Origin: Actinomycetes bacterium
Lineage (GTDB): Bacteria; Actinomycetota; Acidimicrobiia; Acidimicrobiales; Microtrichaceae
Reading direction: 5' to 3'
Assembly: GCA_023450775.1 (NCBI GenBank)
Contig: JAEXGP010000023.1
Location: forward strand, 1 to 9,669
Length of the DNA: 9,669 bases
Positions 1 to 5,291 of the stretch are shown here, in pieces. The position numbers were made by a program, and so were the translations under genes. Under the pieces are notes generated by a model. The model was not told the origin of the DNA. It did no database searches and saw nothing but the letters and a program-made list of their open reading frames with translations. Numbering within the stretch: the stretch's first letter is position 1; each line of letters starts with the position of its first letter.

Positions 1-44
1 ACGTTGTGTCGGATCGTGACCTCGCCCTTGCTGCCTCGAGCCAT
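1..44 (-). CDS. Start of a gene leaving the left edge; possible tyrosine integrase N-terminus
   Basis: An ATG at 44-42 (minus strand) opens a frame that stays open to the window edge and reads MARGSKGEVTIRHN. It is preceded by a near-perfect Shine-Dalgarno, GGAGG at 58-54, with a 9-base spacer, which is better than most ribosome binding sites in this window. Short basic starts of the 'ARGS-x-G-x-V' kind are common in actinobacterial phage-type integrases. The position next to a tRNA 3' fragment is where an element's integrase is often found. Fourteen residues are far too few to prove the family: the gene start is moderately supported, the integrase identity is inference. The plus strand over the same bases also has short open frames, but none shows a ribosome binding site here. 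Confidence 0.45.
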   Translation of the reverse strand, partial: MARGSKGEVTIRHN

Positions 45-71
45 CCGAGTTGACCTCCGGTCAAGAGCCCG

Positions 72-95
72 AGGTGGCCTACTTGGTGGCCTACT
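72..95. repeat. 12-bp tandem repeat, two copies
   Basis: Bases 72-83 (aggtggcctact) and 84-95 (tggtggcctact) are adjacent copies differing at one base. They lie between the leftward gene start at 44 and the tRNA fragment at 201. Short direct repeats placed between an integrase gene and the crossover core are what integrase arm-type binding sites look like, but two copies could also be chance. Confidence 0.5.
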
Positions 96-200
96 GTCGG
101 GCGACGTCCGTCGACAAGCGTAGACGACGAGGCGGCGCGAAGCCTGCAATGGCGGGCGTGCAGTGACACCTACGGACGGCGGTTGACGCACGCTCCTACA

Positions 201-242
201 CTGGGGGTCAAGAGGTCGGGAGTTCGAATCTCCCCAACCCGA
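201..242 (+). pseudogene. 3' portion of a tRNA-Pro(GGG) gene, likely attachment-site scar
   Basis: From the 3' end: discriminator A at 242; acceptor 3' strand CAACCCG at 235-241; T arm with stem GGGAG (218-222), loop TTCGAAT (223-229) and stem CTCCC (230-234); variable region AGGTC (213-217); anticodon-stem 3' strand TCAAG (208-212). This places CTGGGGG (201-207) as the anticodon loop, with anticodon GGG (proline) and G37. The acceptor ending in G72-A73 predicts a C1-G72 pair, the bacterial tRNA-Pro hallmark. There is no matching 5' half: no CGGGTTG, no D arm, and the bases where the anticodon stem's 5' strand should be (196-200) do not pair well. CCA is not encoded. The piece therefore looks like the displaced 3' end left after integration into the gene; an old decayed duplicate is the alternative. 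Confidence 0.75.
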
Positions 243-247
243 CGGTC

Positions 248-275
248 CAGAACCCCTGCAACTGCAGGGGTTCTG
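248..275 (+). terminator. Strong hairpin terminator after the tRNA-Pro fragment
   Basis: CAGAACCCCTGC (248-259) and GCAGGGGTTCTG (264-275) form a perfect 12-bp stem with an AACT loop. A short weak T run follows (281-283). It begins 6 bases after the tRNA discriminator base, the normal place for a tRNA gene's terminator, which supports reading the sequence right of 242 as original chromosome. Confidence 0.8.
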
Positions 276-437
276 CCGCGTTTCAGGGATGCTCAGCATC
301 TCGAACGAGCTGACCGGTGCCGTCCCACGGACTTCGACGAGCTCTCTCGCCGCGTGGACCCGGCGCCACTCCCGCGAGGTCGGCTACCGTCCGCGCCCGA
401 GGGGGACCGGACGATCCGGCCCGCGAGGGGAGACCTC
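276..437. other. Gene-free leader between tRNA terminator and orphan lipoprotein
   Basis: With the sequence to its left this makes 393 bases (45-437) without a complete gene. This part holds one perfect 6-bp inverted repeat around a single base, GATGCTCAGCATC (288-300), which could be an operator or a small hairpin. A TAnnnT box, TACCGT (385-390), lies 47 bases before the next start and is a possible -10 without a recognisable -35. Nothing else in it can be assigned. Confidence 0.3.
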
Positions 438-833
438 ATGGGGATTCGTCGGATGATCGCCGCGCTGTTCGTCGCGCTCCTGGCCGTGGGCGCCGCCGCG
501 TGCGGGACCGAGCCGCCACCGTCGGAACCACCGCCACCGATCTCGGTGGGCGACTGCTACGCGAAGAGCGACGCGAACCTGTCGTTCTCGTACCTCGGCC
601 CGGACAACACCTTCCAGAACGCCGAGATCCACACCACCTCGGATTGCACCGGGCCAGTGGTGCTGCTCTCCACGGTGGTCCTGGCGTCCGATTCTTCGAG
701 TGCCTTGACCTCGTGCCAGGCGGCGAACGCCGCGTACGGCGTCACGGACCAACTCACGGCGGAAGGATGGACCTCGAGCGGCACCAGCACGCCGATCAGC
801 GATCAGGTCTGGGGCTGCGGCCTGCCGGTCTGA
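438..833 (+). CDS. Small secreted lipoprotein of unknown function
   Basis: 131 residues. The ATG at 438 follows an AGGGGAG ribosome binding site (426-432) with a 5-base spacer; the same frame is open further upstream, but that part has no such site and would bury the signal peptide. Residues 1-21 form a lipoprotein signal peptide: basic MGIRR, a hydrophobic core, then GAAA before Cys22, the predicted lipidated residue. A Pro/Glu-rich linker follows (24-34). The remaining domain (about 35-131) contains four cysteines (40, 70, 93, 127), consistent with two disulfides outside the membrane, and aromatic residues at 41, 50, 52, 100, 111 and 125. I do not recognise a family. The gene stands alone between two related hairpins (248-275 and 855-882), so it is probably transcribed by itself. 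Export and lipidation are well supported; the role is unknown. Confidence 0.75.
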   Translation: MGIRRMIAALFVALLAVGAAACGTEPPPSEPPPPISVGDCYAKSDANLSFSYLGPDNTFQNAEIHTTSDCTGPVVLLSTVVLASDSSSALTSCQAANAAYGVTDQLTAEGWTSSGTSTPISDQVWGCGLPV

Positions 834-854
834 CGCTGCCAGCTCGGCGACGGT

Positions 855-882
855 CCGGACCCCGCAACTGCAGTGGGTCCGG
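855..882 (+). terminator. Hairpin terminator downstream of the orphan lipoprotein
   Basis: CCGGACCC (855-862) pairs perfectly with GGGTCCGG (875-882), 21 bases after the stop codon. The interior can pair further around the same GCAACTGCAG core (864-873) seen in the tRNA-Pro terminator at 258-267. No T tract follows, as is common for GC-rich actinobacterial terminators. Confidence 0.6.
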
Positions 883-951
883 GCGTCATCGTCGCTCGGA
901 TGCAACGGCGCTGGCGCTCGGCCGAAGTGGTCACGCGCTGTTCACACTGCG

Positions 952-973
952 ACGACGACTTCCGTCGTACGCT
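952..973 (+). promoter_or_regulatory. Inverted repeat overlapping a possible -10 box before the hydrolase
   Basis: ACGACG (952-957) and CGTCGT (963-968) form a perfect 6-bp inverted repeat with a 5-base centre. Its right arm touches TACGCT (968-973), a TAnnnT -10 candidate that would give a leader of about 40 bases. A TTCACA at 941-946 resembles a -35, but the 21-base spacing is too long. The layout would suit a dimeric repressor, but this is only a weak sequence-level guess. Confidence 0.25.
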
Positions 974-1020
974 CCTCCCACGGCGTGACGGCGACTGCCC
1001 GCTGCGCCCAGGGAGGGGTC

Positions 1021-1752
1021 ATGCCGCAGCCCACGATCGTGCTCGTCCACGGTGCCTGGGCCGATGGTTCCAGCTGGAACCCGGTGTCCACAGCGCTCCA
1101 GAGCCAGGGCTTCGACGTCCTGACGCCGCCGAACCTCCTGCACGGGGTCGCCGGCGACGCGGCGTACGTCGCGTCGTTCCTGGCGCAACGCACCACCGGT
1201 CCGGTCGTCCTCGTCGGCCACTCCTACGGCGGCGTCGTGATCACGAACGCGGGCGCGGCCGGCGGCGACGTGAAGGCCCTGGTCTACGTGAACGCCTTCA
1301 TCCCCGACGTGGGTGAGACCGTGTTCGACATCCTCGGCGGCTCCGGCTCGGCGCTCGACGTGCCCGACCCGACCACCGTCCTGGACCTCGCCGGCTACCC
1401 GGACGCTCCCGAGGGCGACGTCGAGGCGTTCCTCAAGCCGAGCACCGTCCACGAGGCGTTCGCGCAGGACCTCTCCGAGGCCGACCGACTGCTGATCGTC
1501 GCCAGCCAGCGGCCGATCGCGCTCGGCGCCAACATCGGGCCCACCGAGGCCACGGCCTGGTCGTCCATCCCCGCCTGGGCGGTGGTGGGCACCCAGGACC
1601 GCGTGATCCCACCGGCGACCCAGCGCAGCATGGCGGAGCGCGCCGGGGCGACGATCACCGAGGTGGACGCGTCGCACGTGTCGATGGTCTCGCAACCGCA
1701 GGCGGCGATCGACGCCATCCTCGCCGCCGCGGCGACCGTCGGCGACGGCTGA
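1021..1752 (+). CDS. Alpha/beta hydrolase (esterase-like)
   Basis: 243 residues, a cytoplasmic serine hydrolase of the alpha/beta-hydrolase fold. The ATG at 1021 is chosen because GGGAGGGG lies just before it (1011-1018) and the protein then starts directly with the first strand, TIVLVHGAW. His10-Gly11 supplies the oxyanion-hole loop. The nucleophile elbow is G-H-S-Y-G-G with Ser68. Asp193 (in VGTQDRVIPP) and His219 (in DASHVSMVSQP) complete the triad. All catalytic elements are present and the length is normal for the compact branch that includes small esterases and the plant methylesterase/hydroxynitrile lyase group. The natural substrate cannot be read from sequence. The gene is monocistronic. 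It ends only 7 bases from the stop of the convergent anti-sigma gene, so the two transcripts probably overlap at their 3' ends. Confidence 0.9.
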   Translation: MPQPTIVLVHGAWADGSSWNPVSTALQSQGFDVLTPPNLLHGVAGDAAYVASFLAQRTTGPVVLVGHSYGGVVITNAGAAGGDVKALVYVNAFIPDVGETVFDILGGSGSALDVPDPTTVLDLAGYPDAPEGDVEAFLKPSTVHEAFAQDLSEADRLLIVASQRPIALGANIGPTEATAWSSIPAWAVVGTQDRVIPPATQRSMAERAGATITEVDASHVSMVSQPQAAIDAILAAAATVGDG

Positions 1753-1759
1753 GTCGGCG

Positions 1760-2455
1760 TCACTCCGGCAGCTCGGCGACGGCAGCGGTCGTTCCGTCCG
1801 CTCCCACCAGCTCCACCCGGTCGGCGGGCGCGCCGGGGATCGACACGGTCCACGAGTCGTCGCCGCTCCACACGGTCCACGTGCCGACCTCGTGGCGGGA
1901 TCCGTCGGCCAGCACCAGGTCGCACCGGTACCGGACGCCGGTCGTCACGCCGTCGAGCGCCACGGTCATGGTGCGCGGCCGGACACCGGCCAGCTCGACG
2001 CGGCCGACCGGGCTGCCATCGTGCGAGACCAGCGCGGCGGCGACGTCGCCGGACGTCGGATCCTCCGGACCGACCAGCACGATGCCGGCACCGAGCACCG
2101 CGGCGAGCACGATCGCCGTCGCCCCGACCAGCGCGGCGGTCCGGAGCCGTCGGCGCCTCGGTCGATGGGCCGCAGCCGGGACCGAGGAGGCAACGGCGTC
2201 CGCGGAGCCGGGCCGGTCCTGACCCGTCATCGCAGCGACCGCCCGCTCCTCCACGCCGCTCGGCGGGACCACTGTGGGCGCCAGCAGCAGCAGGCGGTCG
2301 GACGCCGCGGTCAGCTCCACCAGCTCGGCGCGGCACGACGCACAGACGGTGAGGTGTGCCTCGAGACCGGGCACCTCGGCGGGGTCGCGGAGCCCGAGCG
2401 CCACCTCGGCCAGATCGTCGGCGGACTCGGCGCAGGCACGCGGCGCGTCAGCCAC
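1760..2455 (-). CDS. Zinc-binding membrane anti-sigma factor, RskA-like
   Basis: 231 residues, predicted to hold the ECF sigma factor encoded just upstream inactive at the membrane. The GTG at 2455 is supported by GGGAGG with a 7-base spacer and by an 8-base overlap with the sigma stop codon, typical of translationally coupled pairs. The N-terminal cytoplasmic part has the ZAS motif His34-x3-Cys38-x2-Cys41, with Cys8 as a possible fourth ligand. A Pro/Ala linker and an Arg-rich stop (98-105) lead into one membrane helix (about 106-128). The outer domain (about 132-231) reads like the RskA C-terminal domain, with the 'W-T-V-S-I-P-G ... V-E-L-V-G-A-D-G' pattern near its end. Expected control is release of the sigma factor after regulated proteolysis of this protein. 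The family is confident; the signal is unknown. Confidence 0.88.
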   Translation of the reverse strand: MADAPRACAESADDLAEVALGLRDPAEVPGLEAHLTVCASCRAELVELTAASDRLLLLAPTVVPPSGVEERAVAAMTGQDRPGSADAVASSVPAAAHRPRRRRLRTAALVGATAIVLAAVLGAGIVLVGPEDPTSGDVAAALVSHDGSPVGRVELAGVRPRTMTVALDGVTTGVRYRCDLVLADGSRHEVGTWTVWSGDDSWTVSIPGAPADRVELVGADGTTAAVAELPE

Positions 2456-3080
2456 GATCCGGCCTCCCGGTGCTCGCGCCGCCGTCGACGCCCTCCTGGA
2501 GCTCCTCGCCGGCGGCGAGCAGCTCCCGCACCCGGCGCAACCCGCTGCGCAGCCGGGTCTTGGCGGTCCCCAGCGGCACGTGCTCGATCGACCCGATCTC
2601 GGCCGCGGTGTGCCCGCCGAGCGTCGCCAGCAGCAGCGCCCGCCGCTGCGCCTCCGGGACCTGGGACAGCACCCGACGCACCCTGCCGACCTCGTCGTCG
2701 GTGACCGCGGCGTCGCCCGGCTCCACCTCCGGCGATGCGGGCAGGAAGGGCTGCAGCGCGTCGGGCTCGTAGGGGCTCGCACGCCGGACCCGCAGCGCGT
2801 CGATGGCCAGGCGGCGGCAGATCGTCAGGAGCCAGGTCCGCACCGATCCGAGCCGTGGGTCGTAGGAGCCTGCATGGCGCCAGGCGCGTTCGAACGTGGA
2901 CTGCGAGATGTCCTCGGCCAGCCGCCCGTCGCCGCACATCGAGGTCGCCAGACCGTGGACCTGGGCGGAGAACCGTCGCACGAAGACGGCCGCGGCCGTC
3001 TCGTCACCCACCCCGACGGCGGCGAGCAGCGCCGCGTCGTCGAGCCGGTCCGGCCCCCTCGTGTGCGACGAGCGCTCCAC
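2448..3080 (-). CDS. ECF-type RNA polymerase sigma factor, SigK-like
   Basis: 210 residues. Region 2 spans about residues 33-100, including the DISQSTFERAW segment used for core binding and -10 recognition and the YDPRLGSVRTWLLTICRRLAID helix. Region 4 spans about 133-188, with helix-turn-helix 157-183 (HTAAEIGSIEHVPLGTAKTRL). The region between is short and the start lacks the domains of larger sigma factors, so this is an ECF (group 4) factor. The GTG at 3080 lies 6 bases after a TAGTGT -10 box and has no Shine-Dalgarno, pointing to a leaderless or almost leaderless message. It is co-transcribed with its anti-sigma gene. The SigK assignment rests on the partner's RskA-like outer domain and the general layout; another ECF group remains possible. 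Confidence 0.92.
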   Translation of the reverse strand: MERSSHTRGPDRLDDAALLAAVGVGDETAAAVFVRRFSAQVHGLATSMCGDGRLAEDISQSTFERAWRHAGSYDPRLGSVRTWLLTICRRLAIDALRVRRASPYEPDALQPFLPASPEVEPGDAAVTDDEVGRVRRVLSQVPEAQRRALLLATLGGHTAAEIGSIEHVPLGTAKTRLRSGLRRVRELLAAGEELQEGVDGGASTGRPDRG

Positions 3081-3086
3081 ATCAGA

Positions 3087-3116
3087 ACACTACGGACGAG
3101 GCCACGATCCGGATGG
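3087..3116 (-). promoter_or_regulatory. Putative autoregulated promoter of the sigma/anti-sigma operon
   Basis: Read on the minus strand, CCATCC (3116-3111) is followed by 16 bases and CGTAGT (3094-3089). From memory, mycobacterial SigK promoters have a CCATCC-like -35 and a -10 starting CGA, so the match is good at -35 and partial at -10. An overlapping housekeeping-type -10, TAGTGT (3092-3087), also sits one turn before the GTG start. Either would begin the transcript at or within a few bases of position 3080. Confidence 0.5.
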
Positions 3117-3126
3117 CGCGGCGTCC

Positions 3127-3154
3127 GGAAAATCCATCGGCGACCGGCCGACGT
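3127..3154 (+). promoter_or_regulatory. Candidate ECF-type promoter of the repeat lipoprotein
   Basis: GGAAAA (3127-3132), a 16-base spacer and CGACGT (3149-3154) resemble the general ECF pattern GGAAC-N16-CGTC, facing the gene at 3207. It would give a leader of about 45 bases including the ribosome binding site. No good housekeeping -35/-10 pair is visible here. The -35 is GGAAAA rather than GGAAC and it differs from the candidate promoter of the sigma gene itself, so support is weak. Confidence 0.3.
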
Positions 3155-3206
3155 ACCACCGCCGACACGTTCGTTCGCCGTTCAGGCCGAGCCCAGGGGG
3201 CCCAAC

Positions 3207-3779
3207 ATGCAGCATTCCCACCGTCCGGCGAGGTGCCGGTCGCTCCTCGCCATCCCGTTCGCCCTGCTGGCGGTGATGGCGCTCGCCGCGTGCGGGGACG
3301 ACGGGTCCAGCTCCTCGTCCGCGACCCAGAAGTCGACGACCACCACGGCCGCGTCGGGAAGTGGCGCCGCCGGCACCGCGACGGTCGCACTCCGGAAGAC
3401 CGATCTGGGCGAGGTCCTGGTCGATGCGCAGGGCCGCACGCTCTACGCCTTCACGCCCGACTCGGCGACGTCGAGCGCCTGTGTCGACAAGTGCGCGGAC
3501 CTGTGGCCGCCGACGGCTGCGGAGGGGACGCCCACGGCGGGCGACGGGGTGGACGCGAAGCTCACCGTGATCACCCGTCCCGACGGGACCGAGCAGGTCG
3601 CGGCCGACGGCCACCCGCTGTACGAGTACGCAGGTGACTCGGCCGCCGGCGACACGACGGGTCAGGGCTCCGGCGGCAAGTGGTTCGTGCTCTCCGCCGA
3701 CGGCTCGCTCGTGAAGTCCGACGCCGGCTCCACGGGCTCGTCCACGTCGAGCACCGCAGGCTCCCGCTACGGCTACTGA
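3207..3779 (+). CDS. Lipoprotein with two Y-x-(F/Y)-x-x-D secreted repeats
   Basis: 190 residues. The ATG at 3207 follows AGGGGG (3195-3200) with a 6-base spacer. A lipoprotein signal peptide ends in the classic lipobox LAAC with Cys29. Residues 33-56 are a Ser/Thr/Ala/Gly linker. Two copies of the 'secreted repeat' (lipoprotein_15 type, COG4315) follow: repeat 1 with GRTLYAFTPD (Y80, F82, D85) and an internal C92-x3-C96-ADLWPP, repeat 2 with GHPLYEYAGD (Y139, Y141, D144) ending near KWFVLSADG (158-166). A Ser/Thr-rich tail closes it. The family is extracytoplasmic and its biochemical role is not established. It diverges from the sigma gene across a 126-base shared control region, so it is the obvious local candidate for that sigma factor's regulon. 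Confidence 0.88.
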   Translation: MQHSHRPARCRSLLAIPFALLAVMALAACGDDGSSSSSATQKSTTTTAASGSGAAGTATVALRKTDLGEVLVDAQGRTLYAFTPDSATSSACVDKCADLWPPTAAEGTPTAGDGVDAKLTVITRPDGTEQVAADGHPLYEYAGDSAAGDTTGQGSGGKWFVLSADGSLVKSDAGSTGSSTSSTAGSRYGY

Positions 3780-3781
3780 GG

Positions 3782-3819
3782 ACGGCGCGCCGCGCCGCAG
3801 TGCCCAGCGGCGTCGCCGT
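3782..3819 (+). terminator. GC-rich hairpin terminator after the repeat lipoprotein
   Basis: ACGGCGCGCCGC (3782-3793) pairs with GCGGCG-T-CGCCGT (3807-3819), a 12-bp stem with one bulged T (3813) and a 13-base loop, starting 3 bases after the stop codon. There is no T tract. Confidence 0.6.
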
Positions 3820-3858
3820 CGCGCAGCGAGCCCCGTCCGGTTCCTGAGTCGTTGTCCG

Positions 3859-3864
3859 TACACT
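3859..3864 (+). promoter_or_regulatory. -10 box of the GAP-family gene, leaderless start
   Basis: TACACT fits the actinobacterial -10 pattern TAnnnT and ends 7 bases before the GTG at 3872, so transcription should begin at the start codon. No Shine-Dalgarno is present in the 20 bases before the GTG, and no clear -35 is visible. Confidence 0.5.
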
Positions 3865-3871
3865 CCGAGCG

Positions 3872-4564
3872 GTGGGAGCGCTGCTGACTCACGTGCTCCC
3901 GCTGGCGGTCGGCGCCGCGATCAGCCCCACGGTCCTGGCCGTGGCGCTCCTGATCCTGTCGTCGCCCCGGCGGCCCGTCGTCCGGGGCGTCGCGTTCGTC
4001 GCCGGTGTGCTGGTGGTGATCGCCGGGCTGTCGGTCGTGGGGCTGCGACTGCCGCAGCACGTGGGACGGCCGTCGGCGATCCGGGTGGAGATCACGCGCA
4101 CGGTCGACCTCGTGGTCGGCGTCCTGCTGCTCCTGCTCGCGGTCGCGACGCTGTTGCGGATGCTGACGACCGACCGGTCGGCTGACGCGCCGACCCGGGA
4201 CTCGTGGACCCAGGACTCGTCGACCCGGGCCGCAGCTCACGGGCGCGACGGTCTGGGCGCCGCGGCGCTGCTGGGCGCGGCGATGATGATCGGCAACTTC
4301 TCCACGATCCTGCTGTACCTGCCGGCCATGCACGAGATCGCACGGTCGCACGCGACGGACGCTCAGAAGGCGCTGGCCCTGGTCCTGGCCGTGCTCATCA
4401 CGTCCCTGCCCGCCACGCTGCCGCTCCTGGTCCGCGTGGCGGCGCCCGGGCCTGCCGAGCGCACCTTCACGACCATGCACGCATGGGTGGCCCGGCACTC
4501 GAACCAGGTGGCGTTCGTCGTCGCGCTGGTCTTCGGGCTGTGGCTCGTGTGGAAGGGCGGCTGA
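3872..4564 (+). CDS. GAP/Sap-family integral membrane protein
   Basis: 230 residues with about six membrane helices: roughly 5-29, 37-58, 77-97, 127-151, 166-187 and 212-227. The opening (VLPLAVGAAISPTVLAVALLILS, helix 1) followed by basic RRPVVRG, and the later GNFSTILLYLPAMHEI segment, match the GAP family (Sap, 'sulfolipid-1-addressing protein' type). Mycobacterial members affect surface export of glycolipids, and the fold resembles small LysE/cadmium-type exporters. The GTG start has no ribosome binding site but a -10 box one turn upstream, so it appears leaderless. A polar loop (about 98-125) between helices 3 and 4 contains a five-residue tandem repeat. Function beyond 'small-molecule or lipid export-related membrane protein' is not supported. 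It stands alone, convergent with endonuclease III. Confidence 0.8.
   Translation: MGALLTHVLPLAVGAAISPTVLAVALLILSSPRRPVVRGVAFVAGVLVVIAGLSVVGLRLPQHVGRPSAIRVEITRTVDLVVGVLLLLLAVATLLRMLTTDRSADAPTRDSWTQDSSTRAAAHGRDGLGAAALLGAAMMIGNFSTILLYLPAMHEIARSHATDAQKALALVLAVLITSLPATLPLLVRVAAPGPAERTFTTMHAWVARHSNQVAFVVALVFGLWLVWKGG
4192..4229 (+). repeat. 15-bp coding tandem repeat, about 2.5 copies
   Basis: Units 4192-4206, 4207-4221 and partial 4222-4229 follow the pattern gacccRggactcgtS. The unit is a multiple of three and encodes T-(R/Q)-D-S-(W/S) twice and then TR in the polar loop of the GAP-family protein. Copy-number change would lengthen or shorten the loop without breaking the frame. Confidence 0.75.
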
Positions 4565-4574
4565 GCGACGGCCA

Positions 4575-4592
4575 GGACCGTGACGACGGTCC
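4575..4592. terminator. Bidirectional hairpin terminator between convergent genes
   Basis: GGACCGT (4575-4581) and ACGGTCC (4586-4592) form a perfect 7-bp stem with a GACG loop. It lies in the 51-base gap between the GAP-family stop (4564) and the endonuclease III stop (4616), so it can serve both strands. Confidence 0.6.
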
Positions 4593-4615
4593 GGAGACGC
4601 CCCCGTCGAGCAGGG

Positions 4616-5284
4616 TCAGCGGCGCGATCGCGGGGCCGCCGCGCGGGCCTCCTGCTCGATGCGCTTCTTGGTCGCGGCCCACGAGCAGATCGGGCACCCG
4701 AGCAGGTCGTGGCGCAGCGCCGGGCAGTGCTCCCGGCCGAAGAAGATGATCTGCAGGTGGCGGCGGTTCCACGTGTCGATCGGGAACACGGCCTTGAGGT
4801 CGCGCTCGGTGCGCTCCACCGTCGTGCCGTTGGACAGGCCCCAACGCGCCGCCAGGCGGTGGATGTGGGTGTCGACCGGGAAGGCGGGGTGTCCGAAGCC
4901 CTGCGACATGACCACGCTGGCGGTCTTGTGGCCGACCCCGGCGAGCGACTCGAGGAACTCCCAGTCCTCGAGCACCTCGCCGCCGGCGTCCACGATCTGG
5001 TTGGCCGCCAGCCAGAGGTTGCGGGCCTTGGTCGGTGCGAGCCCGATCTCGCGGATGATCTCCAGGATGCGGTCGGGCCCGAGCTCGACCATCGCCTCGG
5101 GCGTGTCGGCCTCCGCGAAGAGCGCGGGAGTGACCTCGTTGACCTTCTTGTCCGTGGTCTGCGCCGACAGGGCCACGGCCACGAGCAGCGTGTAGGGATC
5201 ACGGTGGTCGAGGGGGATCGGAGGGTCGGGGTAGAGGTCGTCGAGGATCTCCCCGATGAGGGCCGCCTTGTCCTGTCGCTTCAC
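4616..5284 (-). CDS. nth: Endonuclease III (DNA glycosylase/AP lyase)
   Basis: 222 residues, close to the usual length. The enzyme removes oxidised pyrimidines and nicks the abasic site in base excision repair. The substrate-pocket segment SAQTTD lies at 40-45. The helix-hairpin-helix LAGVGHKTA carries the catalytic lysine at residue 120, and PVDTHIHRLAARWGL carries the catalytic aspartate at 138, the same numbers as in E. coli Nth. The C-terminal cluster region is unusual: Cys187-x9-Cys197-x2-Cys200 with no fourth cysteine in the remaining 22 residues, where the canonical motif is C-x6-C-x2-C-x5-C. His192 lies between the first two. The GTG at 5284 is 7 bases after a TAGGGT -10 box with no good Shine-Dalgarno, suggesting a leaderless message. 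The N-terminus and both catalytic residues are intact, so glycosylase function is expected. Confidence 0.93.
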   Translation of the reverse strand: MKRQDKAALIGEILDDLYPDPPIPLDHRDPYTLLVAVALSAQTTDKKVNEVTPALFAEADTPEAMVELGPDRILEIIREIGLAPTKARNLWLAANQIVDAGGEVLEDWEFLESLAGVGHKTASVVMSQGFGHPAFPVDTHIHRLAARWGLSNGTTVERTERDLKAVFPIDTWNRRHLQIIFFGREHCPALRHDLLGCPICSWAATKKRIEQEARAAAPRSRR

Positions 5285-5291
5285 GGCGGGG

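Larger units (their letters stand above)
1..242. mobile_element. Right end of a putative integrated element (boundary only)
   Basis: The inference rests on three things seen together. A tRNA-Pro 3' fragment with no 5' half lies at 201-242. A gene start pointing left lies within 160 bases of it. The sequence left of the fragment is less GC-rich than the genes to the right (38 of the first 60 bases are G or C). Elements that integrate into tRNA 3' ends restore the tRNA at one junction and leave the displaced 3' piece at the other. The orientation here puts the element to the left and the old chromosome to the right. Bases 45-200 hold only the 12-bp tandem repeat; I see no gene in them. The rest of the element is outside the window, so its type (phage, ICE, genomic island) cannot be stated. 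Confidence 0.45.

Noticed and set aside
1..123. Plus-strand C-terminal coding at the left edge
   Set aside because: Two plus frames stay open to stops at 49-51 and 121-123, but neither has recognisable content, whereas the minus strand offers a start codon with a well-placed GGAGG.
167..242. A complete tRNA gene
   Set aside because: Only the anticodon loop through the 3' end fits. There is no acceptor 5' strand, no D arm, and the anticodon stem does not close.
931..1695. Long minus-strand frame opposite the hydrolase
   Set aside because: It is antisense to a hydrolase with a complete catalytic triad, and its translation is Arg/Gly/His-rich without motifs.
1736..1748. Hairpin CCGTC-GGC-GACGG at the end of the hydrolase gene as a terminator
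   Set aside because: The stem is only 5 bp and lies inside the coding sequence, with no T tract; hairpins this small are frequent at this base composition.
2274..3206. Upstream extension of the repeat-lipoprotein frame to 2274
   Set aside because: The frame is open but antisense to the sigma/anti-sigma pair. Starting at 3207 gives a ribosome binding site, a signal peptide and a proper lipobox, which the longer form would bury.
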